Shown here: one piece after another, positions 36,201-45,200 of the stretch | How positions within the stretch are numbered: position 1 is the first letter of the stretch | How the letters are laid out: the number at the start of each line of letters is the position of its first letter | Notes under the pieces: model-generated | Seen by the model: only the letters and a program-made list of their open reading frames with translations | Database searches by the model: none | Told to the model about the DNA's origin: nothing | Program-made: the position numbers and the translations under genes | Assembly (NCBI GenBank): GCA_033032175.1 | Contig: CM065322.1 | Coordinates: 16,430,001-16,494,000, forward strand | DNA length: 64,000 nucleotides | Direction of reading: 5' to 3' | Source: Saturnia japonica | Taxonomy: Eukaryota; Arthropoda; Insecta; Lepidoptera; Saturniidae

Positions 36201-39200
36201 TTAACAAAAGAAAAATAATAAAACTGTTTGTTGTTGATTTTTATTTTTTATTTATTTATTTATTTGGCGCGCCAACAGAGCCAAAACATATGATACATGA
36301 TTATATTTTAGTCATACGAACACATCTCAATAATTATGTAGTACTCCACTTACAGGCGAGCACAGCATGCAATAATTTTCGAGCCTTAATATTGATTAAA
36401 TATCGTACTATGTTAACAAACTTGATAAAAGTAATAACAATAATTAAAAACAAACAATAATAATACAAAATAATGTTAATAATATAAATACTCAATCATG
36501 TCATAATTGGAGAATTTTAAAGATATAGGATTTAAGAGAGGTCAAAGAACTGAAGAATATGTCAAGACTTTGGTCGTAAATTTCATTAAATGTCTTCGAT
36601 ATGCGCCATATACGAGACTGCATACCTAAGTTAGTACGTATGAAGTTACAAGCGAAAGGAACATAAGTGCAAGATCTAGAATTTGGACGTGGTACCTTAA
36701 GTGAAATTCTCTGTAAAATATCCGGACTGTCAACCAAGTCATTCAGTATTTTATACAAAAATATTATTTCAAACATAGACCGTCTGGCTTGAAGAGAAAG
36801 ACAGTTTAACTTTTTTAAACGCTCCTCGTAACTATTATTGCATGGGACCATATGGTGCTGAGCACAGATTTGTCGAAAGATTGATTACTAAAATTTTAAA
36901 ACTTTTCGGATACATATTTTCTGTTAATTAAACCATTTAATCTTTTTAAGCGATAAGAGTCGGTAAAATTATTGCACTACTTGAAGAAAGTTTTTAGCAA
37001 ACTTATGTGTCTCAGCGGCTACGTGTGAGTCGTTCAACTATATAGAGAACTTGGCAACAGTATCAAGAGACCGGTTCGCTCAAAAGAAAACCCGGTTTAG
37101 GAAGAAAAAGATGCACAGAACCACGAGATGACCGCTTTTTGGTGAGTCTGGCGTTGCGGAATCGTAAGGCGTCCAGTGTGGACCTAAAGAAGAGCCTTGA
37201 AGAAGTTAGCTTGTGGACGGTCAGGAGAAGACTATTGGCTACCAACATCAGCATGTACTGCCCGGCCCAGGGTCCTAAACAACTCTGTGAGCACCGTGTT
37301 GCTCGACTTCAGTTTACTCTAAACTGTGCTTCATGAACTCTGGAGGACTGGACAAAATATTGTTTCTGATGAAGATAGAATCTCTTTATGTGGAGAGGAA
37401 CGACGCCGGCGAGTGCTGCGAAAACCACGGGAGCGCTTTGTGAAAGTGTGTTTCGAAAAAATCGCTCCATATGGCGGAGGCTCCGTTATGTTTTGGGCAG
37501 CAATTAATTCGACTGAGCGTAAGGAGTTAGTTTTCATAGAAAATGGAACATTAAATGCACACCGGTACATAATGGAAGTGCTAATTCCACATGCGCAGCC
37601 CACATTGACTGTTCTTGAGGCAGATTCTATCTTTATGGATGACAATGCTCGCCCTCACCGTTCTAGCGACGTGGAAGCGTACATGCAAGAAGTCGGGATT
37701 CGTCGTTTAGATTGGCCAGCTCAAAGTCCTGGCCTCAATCCAATTGAGCATGTCTAGGTTGTTCTAAAGATATGGTATAACTAGTGCAACCTGCTCCACA
37801 AAACACCAGGGAGCTGAAAAGAGTCATTGCAGAAAAGTGGGAACATATTCTTCAAAACTTTATTTAAAATATCGTGGAAAGCATGCTCAGAAAGATTAAA
37901 GCCTTAATATTGGCAAAAGGAGGTTACACTCCTTATTAGGTTTCTACATTTCGTCGGGGATAGTGCAATAGCTCGCAACTAGTTCTGGTAAATACCGCAT
38001 AAGTGTCATAAACTAAATTTCACAGGAAGTAAAGAAAATGTATTTTCCAAGCCTGACAATATAGTACCAATATACGAATTGGAATACTAGTTTATAATTT
38101 GCTCTCGCAGATACTGATATGGTTAATTCCCCAAAATAATATGTACTAATAAGGATTTTGCGACTTACGCGGTTTTGTATTATCTATTTACATGAAAGGT
38201 TTCCTGTGTTACAGTAGATTTGCGGTATTGAATCAAGATATTAACTCTCTAAAAGGCAATAAAATACTAGTATTTAGCAATGAAAAATAGGTTTATTAAA
38301 GAAAACAGTTTCTAAACAATTTAAACACTTCAGCACAAAAATCAAACTTTACTCAGGCAATCTTCCTATTACGGAATTTAATTCAATAGGCCAACAAAAA
38401 TAAACTTCTCTAAGTGCTACATAACAGTGCGATTACTTTAAATTTTATACTTAAATTATGTAGGTTCAACTATTTATCAGTCTATAACAATACCTTTTGT
38501 TACGTAATTAAATTATTGGCACGTAATTAGTCTTAAATGTCAATAATTGAATTATAAAATGTAATATTAACAATATTTTTATTTAACTTTGTAACTTTTT
38601 GAGTAACGTTCACATCCATTTATCTGACCTGTCTAGCTACACGATTTTCAGTACTATAATAATAAAAATGTAAGTAAATTGAAAACCCTAATTTCAATAA
38701 GATCAGATGAAACTACCAACTTCTTCAATGTCATGTCTATTTTTTGAATGGCATTTTTCAATTGTTATAGATGATTGTATTTAGTTTTAGAAATTGGCAG
38801 TGATTCGGTATAAATAGGTCGGTTAGTAGTTTCAGCAATAGCCTTTGGGCGGCTTGGCAAAAGTTCGTATTTATCCCCAATATTAAGTTTATATTCAATT
38901 GTACCTTCCGGTTTGTATCGCAGAATTCTAATATCAACTACACACTTTTTCCCCAGCCCCACAATCTGGCCTAATTGAGTCATAAACTTGATTTCTTTTG
39001 ATGTTTATAATCCTTAAAAAATGTTTGATCTGCTATGATGATATCATAGGGACAAGGTTGCCTTTTTTGTGATTGCAGCATATTAACTTGGCAGATATAT
39101 TTCACGGTTTCTAAGTTTTCGCTTAATAACTGAGTGTACGGATTCTACTTCCATTTGCGTATGACCTTTTTCTAGGAACTTTTGTTGTATAATAACAATA

Positions 39201-42200
39201 TATCCCACAGCTAATCGCAGAATAGCATTAGAAACAACAACATTTCTATTCTGTGCTATACACCCGTCTGAAAATATTACAATATCTTTCGGACTTTCTT
39301 CTGGTTACTTTTTCAAATAGTCAATAAAGAAAGAGGCATAAGTAGAAGCCTTTAAATCATTCGCAGTTTAATCGAACTAATAATAGACAACTTTGTCATT
39401 CCCGAGATTGTACACTGTAAAGTTATGTACAGCTAGCTTTGTTTTGAAGTGAATTCGCTAGAATTTAAATGCGGGCATAATTTTACAGCTTGCAAATCTG
39501 CTGTTATAGCATGTATTTCTCCTATCTTTGCTTTTTCTTTATCTTGAAATTTTTCTCTTCTAGCTACTCTTAGCTAGCTAAATTCCTAGTCAGATTTTAT
39601 AGGTAGAATTAACTTCTTAGTTCAATCACGTCACGACATGAAACCTGACTAACCAGATACGCGCAATTGCGACCAAGTTCGCAGCCGAAATGGATATACA
39701 GTATTGTTCTAACGCCAAAGTACGGCTTCCTATTTGGCGATTTCAAAATTAGGTGTTTTGAGCGGTTGCCCATAAGCGTCAATATTACGCTCGCGCGAAA
39801 ATTCATTTTGGCGACCTGTGGTAGACACGCGGTATTTATAAGAGCTTGTAACTTTATTTAATTCATTATTGTCTTTATTGCTAACCACTTCTTATTGTTT
39901 GGACGTGTACATCGGTTTTATGGAATTCATCGAAAATTAATGAAAAAATTGCCAGAATTCACTTCTCTAGTATTAATTTACACGATTATAAGTATACAGA
40001 CTACGTCAAACAATTAAATTCAATTTATTCATTATATTAATACGTGAGAAGAAAACTTCAGACACCTTTTAAAGTGTACTGCGTGCACGGAAGACTGTGA
40101 AGATTTGGCATGGTTAAAGTTGATATCGAGGAGTGCAGAAAGCTAAATTTTATCTATAATATATGTTACTAATATATTAAATTAAATAAATTAATACTGC
40201 GAATCATAACCCTACCAGTGCCATTGAAACTTTAACCCCCCAAAATATTGACATTGTCACATAATGAAAAGTGTCAGCAAATGATATAATATTCATTGTT
40301 TAGGTTCATACTGCAAATGTCAAACTGAAAACAGTCTATGACCAAAAAGACGCTGGTCGAATTTCGACCATTGGTCGACCGGTAGGTATAACATATAAAA
40401 TTAATAAAAGGAAACCGTGACTGGCTGATTGAACGATTGATCAACACATAGCTAACAGCAAATAGTCTATGATCAAAAAGTCGCTGGTCGAATTTCGATC
40501 ATTGGTCGACCGGTAGTATATCTTATCTTATTATATTAAGTGAGTAATTCTTGTATATATATATATGTAATTGGTTTCTCGGAAACGGCTCCAACGATTT
40601 CGATGAAACTTTGCATTTAGATACTGTTTTACATTCCGAGTTTACCTAGATAGGTGTTTTTTGTTTTGTTTATGACACCAAGCACAGCTCGGTTGCCCAG
40701 GTATTATAAAAGTAATAGTCTATGATCAAAAAGTCCCTGGTCGAATTTCGAACATTGGTCGACCGGTAGTATATATAAAATTAATAAAAGGAAACTGTGA
40801 CTGACTGATTACTATCAATACGTAGCTCAAACCACTGAACGGATTGGGCAAAAATTTGGCATACAGATATGTATTACGACGAAGGCATCAGCTAAAGTGG
40901 TTAACGCGAATCCATAATTTGTATGGAGAAATTCAACACAGTTGAAACCGTGGATCGCAGCTAGTTTATATATTGAGTAATAACAAACTGCTTTAGGAAA
41001 GTGTTGCTAATTAAGCTGATTGCATATACTAATCATTGTCTCCTCATTAATGTCATCTAAACGATAAAAATACCGGTACAACTTGTTCAACAGTTTTTAT
41101 CAATATATTGCAAAACTCATTATATTATGTGGAGTATTTCGTTCAATTAATATGAACTCATGAAAAACCTTTTGATACAAAGATCCAAGAACAGCAATGG
41201 TTGTTGAGAAATTATTATCAACCGTCATCCAAGCCTACAAAGTTATCACGGCGCGAGTCACTACATACATATTTGAATAAACTTGCTAAATGGTCGTATG
41301 GTTTTTAAACCTTCTTGTTACGTCGGCCTAAAAAGAGAACCTGAGCCGAAGTGAATTATAATTTTGTGTTTTTTCACGCAATTTAGTTCTACTGACTTTA
41401 AATCTAATCAATTTCGAGAGACCGATGCGCTGATTAGGTAATTTAAGAAATTATTTGCGTTGGGTGATTAGTTAATACCTAAATTTATATTAAAATTAAT
41501 TATAAATATTATAATTATTAATTAATTATTATAATATTATATAAGTGAATCTTTTGATCAATAAATACAAATAAATAAAACTGAAGTGTCTGTTTGTAAT
41601 GTCAAACTAACAGCTTTTTATTAAATGCATATGAAAGTAGTACTTACAACAAAAAAACAATTTTTTTTAGTTTTGTCCTTCTGTTTCTTTGTTCCAAGTA
41701 ATCTCGGAAACTGATGGACTGATTTTGACGAGACTTTCACCGGTAGATAGCTGTTATTATAAGGAGTAACTTAGGCTACTTGTATTTTGAAAAAAGAATT
41801 AGTGTTCCGCGCAAATAAAAATCAATTGGGAAAACCGACGATTCTGAGGCCGTTAAATAGCTTACCTTGAGTAAACCATAACAGAAACGTTATATCAAAT
41901 TAACGTAATACATAATTGTAGATTTAAAAAAGTCAACGAAAGTATATGTATATCTTCTAAGGATCACCTACAATGAACATTTTTGCATGTTTTCTTTAAA
42001 ATGCGTGTGCTCGATCGACGGCATTTTATAATCCACGCGAGTGCAGCCGCCGGCGCAGCTAGTACTTAATAAAAAAAATATCTTCGCAAAAGCTTAGAGA
42101 TATAAGCTATAGATATAAATAAATACAAATTGGTCACCTGTGTTTTAGACTCAGTAAGACCAAAAAAAGTTTATTTAATCTCTATAATAAGATCCCTAAG

Positions 42201-45200
42201 TACATTTTCCTGGCAATAAGTTGAAGGACTATGTCGAATAGGTTTTACTTTCAAAAGGGTATTTATTATATAGTTGAATGATAATGATGTATGAAAATAA
42301 CTCCCTCTCTTTCCCTCTGTACATCCGTTAATATAGTTTATTCATTTACACAAAAAAAATAGTATATTACGCACCGAGGGAGAAAAGTAAGACATTCACG
42401 CCCGCGCGAATGGTTGTCACCCGAGCCGAAGTTGAGGGTGACAATCGCTGGTGGGGATGTCCTACTTTTCTCCCTAGGTGCGTTTACAATTTTTTTCTCC
42501 TCCGGGATGAAAAGTTTGTATATTTTATATATAAACACGCAGTTGCTAGGTTACCGGGAGATAAAGTAAAGTACGCGCATGCGCACATTTGCCATCTCAC
42601 CGGGAGAGAATCGGGTAATTTTCTCCCGCGTGACAGGGACTAAAAGTGAACTTTTCATCCCGGAGGAGAAAAAAAGGTGATAAGCCCGTTTGAGTTTCTT
42701 GCTCGCTCTTTTCCATGACTGGGATATTTTTCGAAACGGTAGTAGTGTCTTAACGTTCACAGGTACTTTCTTAAGGGACTAAATAAAATACTTTTTGACG
42801 TGAAACTTTTTGGGACGGTGTGAATTGGATTTTATGAAACGAAAATGTGTAACGAAAAATAGATAGCTATAAATGTATATTTAATTATTTTTATTTATTT
42901 CGTACATATTACTTCACAGCAACTTTAACACAAAATATACATTTGTTATATTTAGCAATCAAGTAGTGCCAGTTACGGAGCAATTATTATTAAATTTTGC
43001 TTGTTATGCAACGATTAAATATTTATGTATATAAAAATAACATTATGAGGTATGATGTGTTTCTATATCTCAATGTGAGTGTGCATGTGCGTGAGAGTAT
43101 ATAGGTGTGGGATCATATGCTCCTGAGAATGCGAATTGTATATGTCTATAAACTAAGTCCTTCCTTTGTTCCTGTTTCACATCCATGAAGACTATTTCAA
43201 TGAGTTTTCGATTTTAATTTATTTAGGTTAGGTTAGGTTATAAGTGAGAATGAGATAGAATGCGTTTCTATATAGTTTCTCTATCCTTCGTCTATTCTTA
43301 ATATACTCGTAATATATACAAAGGAGAGAGAGAGAGAGAGAGACAGAGAAGTTTCACTTCTACCGCGTGCGGACTCATAACCAATTTTTTTTTTTTTTTT
43401 TTTTTTTTTTAATTGGACATTTTGCCTTTTATTTATGAACTAATTTAAATCATCAACGTAGCTTTCTTTAGCTGAAATTAATTTTTAGAATCGTATTTGT
43501 ACTTAAAAAGTTTAACTCCTGGCTCCTAGAAATTAGCAGGCTTTCAAATAACTCTTCCCTACGATGATGACGTCATTGTACGTCACGTGGCATAGCACGT
43601 AACATTATATTATGATTGCTCGCAGTACAGTGATGGCGCGGCGACGGTGCAGCCTATAAAGCGCAGGGTGCGGAGTAATGAGAGAACCAAGTCCGGTGAA
43701 GCTGTAAAAGCCGCAGCGGCTTTAGGGCCCCTAAGGCTAACAGTGTAGTCAGTTCTAAAAAAAAAAAAAAAGTAATGAGAGTATTCTAGTTGACTACGGA
43801 TACGTTACTCTACTAAGCCCGTTTATTTGATGATTATGTAAAGTACCTACTCATGGCCAATAGATTGTTTGATCAAAGTTTATCATATAATTACAAAGCC
43901 ATTGTACCTCAATCTTTATACTTTATAATATTGCTAGGTGTTACCCGCCCGCTTTGCTGGACGATATAAAGTAAAATAAATATTCTGTGTCCTATTGCAT
44001 GACAAAATCGACTTCTATACCAAATTTCATTGGAATCCATCCAAAGATTTTAGTGTTATTGATGGGTAAACGTTTAAGCAAAGGAACTTTCAGCTTCCCC
44101 GGTAAACATTTCTGACCTTTCCGGTTGTTATTGACTTGTCAACAGCACCATCTATCGGATCCTAGCATAACTATGAACCACCATCTCGATAAAACAAATA
44201 CAAGTCTTTCAGAAGTTACACATTCACGAACATGTACATAAGAATTTTTTTTTTAAGATTAACGGGTACGCAGTCGCGGGCGATTGCTAATTATAAATAT
44301 ATACTGATAATAAACGTAATATGATATGCAACAGGAAACAGAAAATAAAACTGGGCACAGAACGCATATGCCAATAATAATTATACAATCAAAAACATAA
44401 TTCTGTTATCTTAATACAATAAACAGATTATTGACATCGTTCACAGAACTAAACTGTGTTTTTATCTATAACTAGGGCTACCTGATCTAAGTTGTTGTCA
44501 CTGGACAATCATTTGAAATTCCATGAACATTTAGGCGGGATGTTGCCAGGGAATACTTAAAAAATCGTTTTTAAACAAATTTATACTCCCGTTAAAATCG
44601 GTCCGACCGTTTCGGAGATTACCCAGAACGAACAGACGGACAGAGAAAAATTAAAAAAATGGGATTTTTGTTATAGGTATCGTATATACTTCCATATTCA
44701 TTTAGTAAAAAGCTGTTATTTTGACATTACAAACAGACATTTAAATTTTATGAATTGTAGAGAGATAAACTATAAATACACTTTATATTTCCGAGGTAAT
44801 TTATTAAGATAAGTAAGAATCACTCCTACTTTGGTATCATATTAATTTAAAAAAAATAAAAACGAGAGGTGTCGTAGAACATACTTTAGGAACGATGTTC
44901 TTTTCGTTATATATTATGTATTATTAAATAACAAGCAATTTATAATTAAATTGTGTGTACTGATTGAGTATATAATTTGTTTGTATTTTCATAACTTTAT
45001 AAAACAAAAACGTCATTTTTAAATTTAATACAATTTTATTATAATTCCTTCATTAATTGTAACGAACTATAGTAAAAGTGTCTGTCAACTTTTTTCCGAT
45101 TTATCTCCCATCCGTGAAAGATGCGATAGGAAACTTCCTTCTAAAAAACCATACAGACAAATTAAAGACTAAGTTAGTCTAAAGTTTTAAACAAATAATA

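Noticed and set aside
43224..43242. A chromosome end
   Set aside because: Only three TTAGG units, inside an intron with coding exons on both sides.
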